Part shown: piece by piece, positions 22,500-33,399 of the stretch
Position numbering within the stretch: the first letter of the stretch is position 1
How the letters are laid out: every line of letters starts with the position of its first letter
NCBI GenBank assembly: GCA_026874595.1
Contig: CM049308.1
Location: 16,122,001-16,186,000 of the forward strand
Source of the DNA: Sipunculus nudus
Taxonomy: Eukaryota > Annelida > Sipuncula > Golfingiida > Sipunculidae
Length of the DNA stretch: 64,000 bases
Direction: 5' to 3'
Position numbers and translations under genes: made by a program
The notes under the pieces: model-generated
The model's input: only the letters and a program-made list of their open reading frames with translations
Database searches by the model: none
Told to the model about the DNA's origin: nothing

Positions 22500-23976
22500 G
22501 TAGGTGTCCGGAGAACTCCTCCGTAACCGCTGGGCGGAATTTTCCGAAACCCGGGATTATGTTCGGTTCACATGTGAACTGCTGCGCCCCGATTTTGTTT
22601 TGACCTCTGACCTTTCCTTTGCGCTCTGCGTCCGTTTGTGCGTCTGTTTCCACACATAAACCCACATATCTCGGGAACCGTTTGACCGATCAGGAAAATT
22701 TTTTTGCACAAATGTAGCCCTCGGAGAGCTTTATAACATACACCAAAAATGGTGGCGCCACCTGCAACCATGTTTGCACAGTGTCCATCTGTTCGTCTGC
22801 CTTGGGTTAAAATCACTCATATCTCTGCAGTGACTTGACTAATTCACCTGAAATTCGGCATGCGTAAACATCCTGGATAGCTTTTCTGATTTTATGACAG
22901 GTGGCGCCACCTACATTCACGTTTACGCTGCAGACATCCCAGCTCATATCTCGGGAACCGTTTGACCGATCAGGAAAATTCTTTTGCACAAATGTAGCCC
23001 TTGGAGAGCTTTATAACATACACCAAAAATGGTGGCGCCACCTGCGACCATGTTTGCACAGTGTCCATCTGTTCGTCTGCCTTGGGTTAAAATTACTCAT
23101 ATCTCTGCAGTGACTTGACTAATTCACCTGAAATTCGGCATGCGTATACATCCTGGATAGCTTTTCTGATTTTATGACAGGTGGCGCCACCTACATTCAC
23201 GTTTACGCTGCAGACATCCCAGCTCATATCTCGGGAACCGTTTGACCGATCAGGAAAATTCTTTTGCACAAATATAGCCCTTGGAGAGCTTTATAACATA
23301 CACCAAAAATGGTGGCGCTACCTGCAACCATGTTTGCACAGTGTCCATCTGTTCGTCTGCCTTGGGTTAAAATCACTCATATCTCTGCAGTGGTTTGACT
23401 AAGTCACCTGAAATTCGGCATGCTTATACATCCTGGATAGCTTTTCTGATTTTATGACAGGTGGCGCCACCTACAATCAAGTTTACGCTGCAGACATCCA
23501 AGCTCATATCTAGGGAACCGTTTGACCGATTGGGCCAAAATTTTGCATGTGTATAAATCTCACATAGCTCTCTATCATATGCAAAACTGGTGGCGCCACC
23601 TGCAGCCATGTTTGCACAGCTCCCATCTGTTTGTCTGCCATGGGATAAAATCACTCATATATCGGCAGTGGTTTGACATATCTGCCTAAAATTTTGCAAG
23701 TTTATACATCCCCGACAGCTCTCTTGATTTTATGACAGGTGGCGCCACCTGCATTCTTGTTTATGCAGCAGATATCCAAGCTCATATCTTGGGAACTGTT
23801 TGACCGATTGGGCCAAAGTTTTGCATGTGTATAGAGCTTTCTGGATTTTTTCGTAGGTAGCGCAACCTACATACACAATTTGGCTGCAGACAGCCATGCT
23901 AATATGCAACACTTCACCCGTTCCACTCTGATTTAGGCGGATACAAGTAGTCGCTTGTCGACTACCCGTATTCTAG
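22417..23976 (+). mobile_element. inner HINE-A copy, complete
   Basis: Complete, apparently young copy. 5' end AATTGTATCCGCCAAAAC, a short self-complementary stretch (GCCAAAAC/GTTTTGCGGAT), AAAACATAG (inverted), then the (GCC)10 tract. Tandem half-units of about 148 and 133 bp follow, each starting at GGTGGCGCCACC, with a combined period of about 281 bp. The 3' end has GATTTAGGCGGATACAAG (inverse of the 5' terminus), the hairpin GTAGTCGCTTGTCGACTAC and CCGTATTCTAG, followed by T. Asymmetric terminal inverted repeats, a hairpin only at the 3' side and insertion between two T residues are hallmarks of Helentron-associated elements. No Rep/helicase is encoded, so it must depend on an autonomous partner elsewhere. 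Confidence 0.85.
22468..22497. repeat. (GCC)10 tract in HINE-A
   Basis: Ten GCC units. The copy at 50031 has a shorter, interrupted version, and the older copies (25130, 16300) have two to three units, so the tract varies between copies. Confidence 0.9.
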
Positions 23977-25185
23977 TTGTACTTGTACTCAAGTACATTG
24001 AAAAAATTGTGTACTTGTCCTTGTCAAATTCTGACGTACTATTACTCAAGTACTGACCCCCTGTACTTGACCCAAGTCTGGCATGGATTGAGTGGCAAGG
24101 GGAAATAGAGTGAGGTGTGTTCCATATATGCATGGATGTCAGCAGCCGAAATGTGTATGTAGGTGGCGCCACCTGCAAAAAATTTCGAGAAAGCTAACCA
24201 AGATGTTTATACACGCAAAATTTTAGGTAGATAAGTCAAACCACTACAGAGATATGAGTGATTTTAGCCGACGGCAGACAAACAGAAGGACGCTGTGCAA
24301 ACATGGTTGCAAGTGGCCCCTCCAGTTTTGTGTATGATAATGAGCTATGTGAGATATATACACATGCAAAATTTTGGTCCAATCGGTCGAACGGTTCCCA
24401 AGGTTTGAGCTTGGATGTCTGCAGCGTAAACTAGATTGTAGGTGGCGCCACCCGTCATAAAATCAAGAAAACTGTCCAGGATGTATAAACCTGCAAAAAT
24501 TTAGGCAGATATGTCAAACCACTGCCGAGTTATGAGTGATTTTATCCCACGGCAGACAAACAAACGGACGCTGTGCAAAAATGGTTGCAGGTGGCGCCAC
24601 CAGTTTTGCCGATGATACAGAGCTATGTGAGATCTATACACTTGCAAAATGTTGGCCCAATCGGTCAAACAGTTCCCGAGATATGAGCTTGGATGTCTGC
24701 AGCGTAACTTAGGATGTAGGTGGCGCCACCTGTCACAAAATCAAGAGAGCTATCCAGGATGTATACGCATGCCAAATTTCAGGTTTATTAGTCAAACCAC
24801 TGCGGAGATATGAGTGATTTTAACCCAAGGCAGACGAACAGATGGACACTGTGCAAACCTTGTTGCGGGTGGCGCCATTATTTTTTTGTGTATGTTATAA
24901 AGCTATCCAAGGGCTACATTTGTACAATTTTTTTTTCCTGATCGGTCAAACGGTTCCAGAGATATGTGGGTTTATGTGTGGAAACAGACGCACAAATGGA
25001 CGCTGGGCAAAAGGAAAAGGTCAGAGGTCAACGCAAATTGGTAAGGCACCAGTTCACATGTGACTCGATAATTGGTGTAAGTTTCGGAAAAATCAGTCCA
25101 GTAGTCTCAGAGGAGTTTTCCGGAAACGAATGCGGCGGCGGCGGAACCCGGTCAAAAACATAGTATCCGCCAAACTTCGTTTTAA

Positions 25186-26180
25186 AACAATGCCGGGGTA
25201 TATACGATTTCACTGACTCGCACAAAAGGGTCTCAACAAATGGTTCACTTTTATATAACCTTTTATTCCTGATAAGATTAAAACAGATTTTCAAAGATAT
25301 CGGTTGACTTTTTCAGTGTCTTGGACAAGCAATAAAAAAAAAAACGAGATTGTAATATATCCGTTATTCTGCTTTGTATTTATCAGGAGTGACATGGGTT
25401 TTCAGTGCCTTATGATGGACTTTCATAATTAATCACCAGTAAAGAAAGAACTGGAATATGCAAAGCTGAGGACTAAATAAATGTAGAATTATATCCTGTA
25501 CAACTGCAGAAACTGTCCGTAAGGATATGGATTTAATAAAACATAAATTATTCAGTCATATTAAAGGGACCTTTGCACATATACCAGGCATGTTTAATAC
25601 ACATGAAATATAGCGCTTTCTCCATAAAACATGGTATCTACTAATACTTCGTTCCAAATCCGTTTGCTTACTCCTGTACACAAGTGGCAAAAAAGCTTGA
25701 ACCGGTCTCGATCAGGGCCAAAAACATAGGGCCCACGCCACCTGGTAGCCTTACCGCGCAATTTCACAAAACAAACTTACCAGCTTCCAACCGGTGTTTC
25801 TTCTGTGTTTTTTCTTTCATGTGTCTTTCGCTTACTGGGAACTTGTCGCGCAAGCGCAAGACCGCACCTCTGGTCACGCAGTCCTGTTATTGTAAACAGA
25901 TACACGTGGACCGTTTACTCACGCAAAGAACCAGAACAACCTATTAACAAGTGAACTGGAGATAGTATTTTCCATGTGTCGGGATACTTTTGCTGGGAAC
26001 CGTTTTTTATTTAGTCAAAATGGTCAAATAGCATGAGATGTATATTATTCAAATGTTTATGTTCCTTTAAGTGACACAAATTGATACAGTTTCATCTTCA
26101 GTTACAGCCACGTAAGGCCACTCGGCCGTGCGTCTTTAGGGTCGACGATAGCTTTTCTGAATATTCTTTATCTGTCATCC
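25186..26180. other. non-coding interval with one candidate exon
   Basis: Apart from the candidate first exon at 25781-25820 and mild CpG enrichment between 25690 and 25930, nothing is recognised. The intronic or intergenic status is unknown. Confidence 0.4.
25781..25820 (-). CDS. possible first coding exon
   Basis: On the minus strand ATG at 25820 opens MKEKTQKKHRLEA and meets a strong donor, GAAGCTG/GTAAGT, after 25781 (phase 1). The surrounding 200 bp are CpG-enriched, as expected for a promoter-proximal exon. The next minus-strand exon it would join is not identified; its phase would fit CH exon 3 but that is not evidence of linkage. The peptide is too short to recognise. Confidence 0.25.
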
Positions 26181-26181
26181 A

Positions 26182-26182
<1 letters not shown>

Positions 26183-26250
<68 letters not shown>
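26183..26250. repeat. (AT)n microsatellite
   Basis: About 34 AT dinucleotides without interruption. Confidence 0.95.
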
Positions 26251-26251
<1 letters not shown>

Positions 26252-26763
26252 TGCTACCTTAGAGGGTTCCTGGCTACGAACAGATGCTCGTGCAGAGTTC
26301 GCATACAAACTAATTTTTGCACTCTTTGCATATCTCTGTTAACACGTTTCAATCTTTTGTAATGTTGATGTTTTAAATTGCGCGTCCTTCCTTTGGTACC
26401 CTAACATAGATAAACAAAAATATTGTAGGCCAATAACCGAAAACATCGTAGTTCTCAAAACACCCAAATATATACACTGTGCTATATATATACGTTTGTA
26501 CTCGGCATTCTGTATAGTTAAACTGGAGGCCTTCGTGTGATTTTTCCTTTAAGTTTTTCTTAGTGTATCCACCGATATTGAATGACTACCAGGTCTGCTC
26601 TTCGCAAGTAATTCAGCAAATTATAAATTTCGGAAATACATGTAATCATAAGTCATATTAACACTGTAATTATAGTATATAATAGTTGAAGCAATAAAGC
26701 TGCGTGCATATATATAAGGTTATTCAGTGCGGGGTGATGCACTTGCTCTCAGATTCCCATGTT

Positions 26764-26765
<2 letters not shown>

Positions 26766-26814
<49 letters not shown>
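26766..26814. repeat. (AT)n microsatellite ending in (AC)n
   Basis: About 24 AT dinucleotides followed by ACACACAGG. Confidence 0.95.
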
Positions 26815-26821
<7 letters not shown>

Positions 26822-26899
26822 GGTCAGCTGGTGCAATATTCCTCAAGCTTCACTTGTGGACGCCTTACAGCTTACATAACACCACACCTGAGTATTGAG

Positions 26900-27577
26900 C
26901 CGCATTGGCTGAGTGTATATATAAGCACTTCTTAAACAGAATTATGTTCAGATGGATTACTTCCTGAAACGACCAGTAGTTCGTTCCTTCAAGGACTAAA
27001 ATCTCCTTAAATTCGATATACGCAGGATGCCACCACAATATTGTGCAGTCGAGTGCTCCATTCAGGGAGAGTATATGTCATGTTGGACGCCACTTCAGTT
27101 TCCAAATTCATTTTACTGGTTTTATATGTAGCGTTGTTCTTTGGTCTGTAGCAGTTTATTTCGACCATTATGTACAGATTATCAACACAAAATCGAGAAG
27201 ATTCTTTTCTTTCAACATTATTTCTTTTATTTGTAAGATGGGGCCAAGTTTGGTGTGTGTTTTCATGTTCATTACGTGGCCCGCTTACGAAACGTTAACG
27301 AAAACAGCCAGAGAGCGCACATCTACATAACGTGAAAAAAAAAACTTTTAAATAAAAGACTCTAAAGACTTTAAAGTCTTTTTATTTCCTTCAGATTCCG
27401 TCTCTCAACGAAAAAATCATTGGGACATAATCGGAAGTATCTTATAGCAATCAACCAAAATCCCCTACCCACAAAAAAAAATGAATAAAATAAAAAATAG
27501 CAATGTCTCAATTTGGATCAAAAGTAAAATAGGGCCAACTCTTCTTCTGGTATCTTCAGACTCATCTCTCTATTAAA
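26900..27577. other. non-coding, no recognised feature
   Basis: Includes an AAAGACTTTAAAGTCTTT palindrome near 27363-27380 but no recognised gene or element end. Confidence 0.4.
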
Positions 27578-27908
27578 GTAGAAAACGAGCTGTCGACAAG
27601 GGACTGCATGTATCCGCCAAATCACAGAGGCATGGGTAAAGTAAGGCATTGAATGGTCCTTACATGACATGACTCCATATTTGTGGCATCAGAGCCAATT
27701 AATCTCCTCAAATATGTAAAATTTTCAACAAAAACAGATCTACAGATGGATACAGGATGAAATTGATTGTAGGTAGCCCAAGCAGGTTTGTATGCAAGAT
27801 AAACCCTTCCAAGACCTATGTACATGCAAATGTTCAAGTGAATACATTTAACAATCTTGAGATAAAAGCATGAACGCACTAAGAAAAAGAGTATCAATAT
27901 ATTCTATA
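27578..27908 (-). mobile_element. HINE-A 3'-end fragment
   Basis: GTAGAAAACGAGCTGTCGAC at 27578, followed by TGTATCCGCCAAATCACAG and GGGTAAAGTAAGGCATTGAA, matches in order the inverted 3' end of HINE-A. A few decayed core units follow, then the sequence changes to family 2 at about 27911. Confidence 0.6.
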
Positions 27909-27910
27909 AC

Positions 27911-28410
27911 TAGGGACCCATGGGTCTCGACGAACAGCTGAGTTTGTCTATAAGGATGGGTTTATGAGCTATTTCAAAATATGGGCCCTGTGATCAGTTT
28001 GAAGCCAACCCATCTACCCAAACTGGAGTTACCATTCATAAACTAATTTTTGAATGGATTGGCCCGATGACCTTGACCTATGACCGAGTGACCCCAAAAT
28101 CAAAGTAACCTTCCCCTATCGGCAGGTGCGCCATGTGGAAGACTGAAGATTTTGGATGAAAAGTTTGGCTTAAAATGCATCGACAATCTTTTTAAAAGAG
28201 TGAGTCCTGTAACCTTGACCTTTAACCTCATAACCCCAAAATCAAAAGGGTTCTTACATTATTAATGAGTCATATATAAGTCAAGTTTGAAATCCATATG
28301 TCAATCCAAACTGGAATTATCATCAGGAAACAAATTTGATGGTCATACAAAAAGACAAACAGACGGAAGTACGGGGTGATTGATAAAGGGCATCTGCTTA
28401 TTCAAGCGGG
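27911..28410 (+). mobile_element. family 2-like 5' fragment
   Basis: Starts TAGGGACCCATGGGTCTCGA with the 12-bp palindrome GACCCATGGGTC (27915-27926) and CAGCTGAG, as at 14727 and 55560. Inside are repeated TGACCTTGACCTATGACC and CCCAAAATCAAA motifs at about 115-bp spacing. The right end has AGACAAACAGACGGAAGTAC in place of the usual hairpin end. Confidence 0.5.
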
Positions 28411-28743
28411 GCCCAATACACAAAACAAGGTTTCAGGACAAAGATGAAACCACAGTTGCGAATCTGATATATTAATAAAATTTTGGCAGTCTCAAAATAA
28501 AGGAAAAAATTATAAAAAAATAGAAAATATACAGATTGCGCCACCGGTCTTCACGACTGAAGATACCAATCATAATTATAATCACACCAGGTTTCAGGAC
28601 CCTGGATGATACCACAGCTTAGAAACTGACAAAACTGCTGTCATTTTTCAGGACACCAGATAAAATCACATTAAGAATCTAAGAGTATCACTGCAATTTG
28701 GTTGCGTCAAGATAAAGGCAAAACTGGCGAGTAAAAAATAGAA
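28411..28743. repeat. unclassified repeat with CAGGTTTCAGGAC motifs
   Basis: The motif AGGTTTCAGGAC plus GATGATACCACAG-like text recurs about every 165 bp here. It sits between family 2 and family 4 sequences and has no recognised ends. Confidence 0.4.
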
Positions 28744-29075
28744 ACAAGGCTAACAGCCCTAATGCAAACCTATGCAATGGGATATACACCAGGTATAATG
28801 CTTCAATGCTGGACCATTACTTTTCAAGTACATGTGAACCATGTATATGAACAATGCAAGTACTAATTAATTTTAACAAGAACTAATAACTCAAACATCA
28901 TTGCTTGAATACTGGCATGGGTGAACACGACACAAAAATGATTGATTATATAAATCTTTTCTACCCAAATCAAATTGCATGATATATACTATAACCTTTT
29001 TCATATAATTGTTGACGGTACAATGGACAGCGGACGATGCCACACCATTGCATAAGCTCACAGGTTAGTTAAAAA
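28744..29075 (+). mobile_element. short family 4 copy
   Basis: Starts ACAAGGCTAACAGCCCTAAT and GCAAACCTATGC and ends GGACGATGCCACACCATTGC, ATAAGCTCACAGGTTAG. The same beginning and end bracket the 39439-42722 element. Here the internal tandem part is nearly absent. Confidence 0.6.
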
Positions 29076-29360
29076 TATGTGGTGCCACCAGTCTTCAGGA
29101 ACTGAAGTAACTAATAATGATCAATAAATGCATCACTAGATAACATCACATCTGAATACTGACATTGCTGTGATTTGATGGGAGAAAAAAATACAGGTGG
29201 CACCGCCAGTCTTCTGCAGCCGAATGAACTAATCATCCACTGAATCTGTGGCATGAATGAATGTCCTTCATCAGAAAAGCCCCGTCCCCGCTGCTCTGCG
29301 TGGCACCCGTACCCTCCTCCAGATCTTGAAAATCTACAGAACATTTGTTCTCTTTCTCCT

Positions 29361-29381
29361 TGTGTGTGTGTGTGTGTGTGT
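29361..29381. repeat. (GT)n microsatellite
   Basis: Ten GT dinucleotides, just past the 3' end of the TatD-like remnant. Confidence 0.9.
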
Positions 29382-29423
29382 TTTAAAATAAATTTAACGC
29401 CACAGGTTGCACCAGGGTACACC

Positions 29424-30884
29424 TTAGAATTCCCCATATAGGTCCGTAGCATTGCGGTTTGTAATACGGACCATCTCGACAATTAAGACCCCCTTAGTCT
29501 CGCCAAACGCTGTATAACTGGGAACAAATCCTATGGTGTGTCGACTAGAAACATCTGACTTCAGCAAGAGTCTCTCATGAAGCACCTTCTTTAGGGCTTC
29601 ACAAGTAGTGACATCCTCTACGGAATAAAGAAATAGCAGCTTTTCAATGTACCCAACCATTTCTGCCCCCAGTGCCTGTCCACTCTAAGTTCGGTCATTT
29701 CCCTGTCCTACAATATGATCTCTGACATGGAACACTAATACGCGATCATTCAGACGATTCGTCCGAATGGCCTCTGAGAAAGATCTGAGATAGCTCTACT
29801 GGTTGGTCTGCTCACTGGTAGAGGTCCCTGTGTATTTGAGACCTACCTCCCCTATAGCTGCGGCATCAGAGTCATTCACTCTATTGATCACCTCGATGGC
29901 TTTCCATGCTGGAATAGTCTCCTTTCCTACTACTCTTGGGTGCAGCCCAATCGACAACTTGGAGGTCAGCCTAGGGACTTCCATTGGTGGCTCTCTGCTG
30001 CTAATCGGCACACAGGGTTGTCAACAACACCGAACACTGGCATTGTCGGACACTTATGATGCTCGTCGAAGGCGCTCCACAACCTGTAAACAGAACCATC
30101 AAGCAGCCTTTCTGCAAGCATACGAATGTCAATCACTGCAGGAGCCATGTGTTCTCTATCGTCCCACATGATTAACGTATACCGGATTTCCTCGGGTAGT
30201 CTTTCCATCTACCTCCATAGGATGGAGTAGTGGAGCAACGAATTAGGTGCAGATGCTTGCAACAAAGGTGACTTTGCCCATCCATACACCGCTGCCACAT
30301 GGCGAAACAAGGCCGAATGATGGTCGGAGAAGCCTGTTCTGCCAGCCGCATCTTCCGGAGGTCTAAACAGGCAGTTACTCAGGAGGTACTGCAACAGCTG
30401 CGCTATTGTATGTAAGTTCAAAGCTGCACTGACCATAGTTGTTTGCTCTCCTGACGTATTGTTTTTGTAGGCCCACCGCGACAGCATCCCCATCAGGACT
30501 ATGGCCTCTTTTATGGTCATATGCATCACCAGTAGATAGTTGACAGGTTTGGCAGACTGTCTCCGTAACAACCCAGTACGGAAATGTCTGTTTACATGAC
30601 GACGCATGAACGCATGGAAAATGGGACACAGCCTACCATTATAAACAGATTGCTTTTGGGGACAGGCTCTGTGGCTGCCTGCTCCTGTCCCTCACACTGT
30701 TCCGCCCTACCTCGTTTCAGTAGACTTGTTGGCATCGACCTCTCGGCAGAATGTCTAGACGGCTCACCAGAATTACCCGCCTCTGTGACTCCGCCTCCAC
30801 CGTTGGACCATCTGCTCTCTCCTGCTCCCCCTCACTACTGTCGCCACTACACACTGGCACGAACTCACGCTCACTCGCATCCAT
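29424..30884 (-). pseudogene. TatD-like metal-dependent hydrolase, decayed, downstream of Gypsy pol
   Basis: Reading the minus strand from an ATG at 30884 (MDASEREFVPVCSG) through several frames gives a coherent protein order. First an acidic N-terminus, then a probable zinc-binding part (RRHVNRHF, PYWVVTETVCQTCQ, HKRGH). A helical middle contains LFRHVAAVYGWAKSP and PNSLLHYSILWR. The TatD-type barrel motifs follow: KLSIGLHPRVVGKE, AAAIGEVGLKYTG, RVLVFHVRDH, ERLLLKSDVSS, and MVRITNRNATDLYG near the end (29424). TatD enzymes are metal-dependent DNases or phosphodiesterases. The usual first HxH motif appears as DIRMLAERLLDG, the GLD aspartate is Lys, and stops or frameshifts occur at about 30717, 30209, 29966 and 29796, so it cannot be active. 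It starts about 100 bp after the apparent end of the Gypsy pol frame and on the same strand, so it may be an accessory ORF of that element or a separate insertion. Confidence 0.6.
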
Positions 30885-31765
30885 GTTTGCAAATAAACGT
30901 TTAAGCACTTTAAATACTTATTCATACTCCTTAACCATGTTAGTATCAAAGAACCTTAACCCTAGTCATGCTCTTCTCCCTCACAATTAACAACAGAGTC
31001 ATGCAGAAACACCTGCCTCCGCCTTTTTCTAGCAGACCTCCTTGTCTACTGTGCAGGCCTCTCGGCTGCAGGAGACCCTTCCTGGTGCTGGGATGAGCTC
31101 CTCATAGGAACTCCGAATTCGGATTTCAAAACATCACACAATCCCCGTTTCCCCTGTTGTCTTTCCCAAGTTAACCCTTGTAACTGCTCAGGCTCATGAG
31201 GGGTTACCGATATCGGATAACCGACCTCGCTGCCCTCATTTCCTACCTCACTATCAGGGGTAAAAAATTTGTTTCAGCCCTTCGCAACCATAAAAGTAAG
31301 GACCTATCAGAGCAAGGTTTTAGATTGCTGAGATGTCAATATTTATCTTTATGCTTCTAACGCGTTCTAATTAGGTGTACCATACTGGCTGCAGTTTCGG
31401 GCTTAATCCTTTTTTTTTTTTTTTTTGCTAGCCCTCTCCCTCAGATATACAATATTCCCAGGGGTGAAATGGATTTCATTAGATCTCAGGTTGTAATCAC
31501 ATTCATGGGTAACTAGACTATGCTTTAATTAAAAAAACCACGGTATATCACTGCCTGCCTCTCGATATGATCCTGCATCCACTGCTCTGGATCCTGCACT
31601 TGAACGGTGCTGTAAGATTTCCCATAACTAGATAGACTTCAAGCCTTAACATGACCTCATTTGGCGTTAAACCAGTGGTCCGATGCACTTTGGCATGATT
31701 AATGGCAGATCCACGACCAATCTATTGATAAAGCCCTCAACGGAACACCTCAGCGGATGTTGCAG

Positions 31766-32247
31766 TTATATCCTGTTCTGTACCTCAAATTGACCATTGA
31801 ATGCAGGGTGATAGGGCGTCGTTCTGGATCCTGCTATCCCAATCGACCTACAGAAAGCTGCAAACAGGTTAGACTGGAGGTTCTTCCCTTTGTCCGTATG
31901 GACTTCCAACGGACAGTCAAATGTTTCTACAAGATGTTCAAGAAATTTCTGCGCCACTAAATCCGCTGGTCAGGGATCGCACAACACCCCAACCACTTGG
32001 AGAAATAGTCAATCATCACCAACACATATTTGTTGCCATTCTGACTCTCCGTGAATGGTCCCAGGATAACTCGGTGGAATATTTCCATTTGAAAAGCCGC
32101 GTGGTACCTTCTTAGCTTGGCCCCTGCAGTCTGAGGAACTTTCTTTTCCTGATTGCAAACTTTACAATTCATAACGAACAGTTTACACTCGTAATTCATA
32201 TTTTGCCAAAAGAAAACACGCTGCTGGTCTTTCTCCCAGTAGATCAT
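31766..32247 (-). pseudogene. Gypsy integrase fragment
   Basis: Two frames. The first (32247-31957) has the C-x2-C end of the zinc-binding domain in FVMNCKVCNQEKK, then the catalytic core start FHRVILGPF and YVLVMIDYFSKW. The second (31957-31766) has LEVHTDKGKNLQS, RTTPYHPAFNGQFE. In the DDE core the first aspartate (normally H-x-D-I-L-G-P) is Val here. The second Asp (HTDKG) and the Glu (NGQFE) are kept. There is a frameshift between the two halves, so the integrase is dead. Confidence 0.85.
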
Positions 32248-32289
32248 GCCAGATGTAATACAACACTCCTTCCTTTAAGTTCCTACGTT

Positions 32290-32565
32290 TCACAAAGCGA
32301 TTTCGTCACTAGGCCTGACAGGAACAACTCCGCCTGTATCACTGTCTTTAGCAAGCCACTCCATAACACAACTAATGTCGCTGTCATCCTGCTGTGCCTT
32401 CCTAAGGTTCTCTGTCGAGTATATTTTTGCCCAGTTACCTTGTAATCGGCTCTCTTTAAGAGTTTCTTGGTCCAGGGACTGTCGCACTGTATCTGATTGT
32501 CCATTAACCACTTCAGCTACCTGTTCCTCTACCTCACACCCTTTCGCTGCCATTCTTTTACTCAA
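32290..32565 (-). pseudogene. Gypsy linker between RNase H and integrase
   Basis: The frame contains WAKIYSTENLRKAQQDDSDI and VMEWLAKDSDTGGVVP. This resembles the I-x-x-A-Q-x-x-D-x-x-[IL] segment that precedes the integrase zinc finger in Gypsy pol. Confidence 0.6.
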
Positions 32566-32827
32566 ACAGTCCCGTCAAAAACAAATCCGCAACTTCATCT
32601 TCTCCTATATTACGATCTGAAGATAGGCAATCTTCGCTCTCTTCTATACCTACGTCCTTATAGCCATTCACTAACTGGACTCCTCCAAAGAGTTAGATAT
32701 GTGACTATCATCCATTGCTAGATCTTTTGCGTTCTTAGCCAAATAGTGTTCTGGTCGATGTCGCAAAGCGCTGATAACGGACCACGAGGATCAGTTCTAA
32801 AAGAACTTGACCTAACCACTAATGGAA

Positions 32828-33220
32828 CTACATCGTCCACTTCCTCTGAGAAACGATTCCATTGATTGTGGGAACCCTCCTCACGGCAGATGATAGACAT
32901 GGATCACACGCTTCAGGTCTGTCTGGTATTCTGGACAGACCATCGGCATTGCCGTGTCTGGTGCTCTGCCTATGCACCAACTGATAATTATACTGGGCTA
33001 ACTCCTCTATCCATCTCGATAGCTGACCCTTAATATGCCTGAGCCGAGTAAACCAGGCCAAGCTGTTATGGTCAGTTTTTATCGTTAACTGTGACAGAAC
33101 TTAGACACGGTTAACAAGTCCTTTCTTTGCCCTCCTGGATCTGCGAAAGCTCAGCCCCTATGGCTCCATCTGATGCGTCACAATCAAGAATAAACATTCC
33201 TTCCCTGTTGGGGAAAGCCA
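32828..33220 (-). pseudogene. Gypsy RNase H fragment
   Basis: FILDCDASDGAIGAELSQ (about 33202-33150) is the first RNase H strand with the catalytic Asp. Downstream, WFTRLRHIKGQLSRWIEEL, YNYQLVHRQSTRHGNADGLS and RIPD (33061-32900) form the end of the domain, including the N-A-D-G-L-S-R block. Stops lie between the two parts. Confidence 0.85.
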
Positions 33221-33399
33221 AGCAGGATGGAGAACTCAATGACTGTTTAAAAGCCTCAAACGATGCCTGATGTTCTGGCAACCAATTGAAAGCGGCCTTC
33301 TGCTTGGTCAGTTAGTATAGTGGTTTCGATATATCAGCATATGAGGACGGTGATAGTTTGCGTACCCTAAAAAGCTTTCCAATTCCTTTCTATTTCTTG

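Larger units (their letters stand above)
21822..24080. mobile_element. hAT-like MITE (about 700 bp) inserted in HINE-A, itself interrupted
   Basis: Terminal inverted repeats CAGGATTGGGTCAAGTACA (21822 onward) and, inverted from the right end, CAGACTTGGGTCAAGTACA. Flanking 8-bp duplication: ACATGGAT at 21814-21821 and GCATGGAT at 24081-24088, one mismatch. Both arms are filled with TACTTGTACTCAAGTACA-type subterminal repeats. Removing the inner HINE-A (22417-23976) leaves 699 bp without coding capacity. The CAG-start ends and 8-bp duplication are the hAT signature. Confidence 0.85.
21752..25185 (-). mobile_element. outer HINE-A copy, split by a nested insertion
   Basis: Minus-strand copy. Its 3' end is CTAGAATACGGGTAGTCGAC at 21752, followed by ATCCGCCAAAATCAGAGTGG. 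At 21821 the sequence is interrupted and resumes at 24081 with the matching GGATTGAGTGGCAAGGGG. Tandem GGTGGCGCCACC half-units then run to about 24880. The 5' part (CACATGTGACTCG, TTTCCGGAAACG, a short GGC tract, AAAACATAGTATCCGCC) runs to about 25185. The last terminal bases are degraded. This is the oldest layer of the nest. Confidence 0.8.

Noticed and set aside
22568-25294. Many 60-90-residue ORFs such as the MILTQGRRTDGHCAN type
   Set aside because: They are readings of HINE-A core units on both strands; the same peptides recur wherever the repeat occurs.
29111-29482. 123-residue minus ORF containing the GT repeat
   Set aside because: It overlaps the TatD 3' end in another frame and runs through a microsatellite and family repeats; no recognisable content.
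30584-30904. Plus-strand ORF of 106 residues, proline/serine-rich
   Set aside because: Antisense of the TatD-like N-terminus; composition effect.
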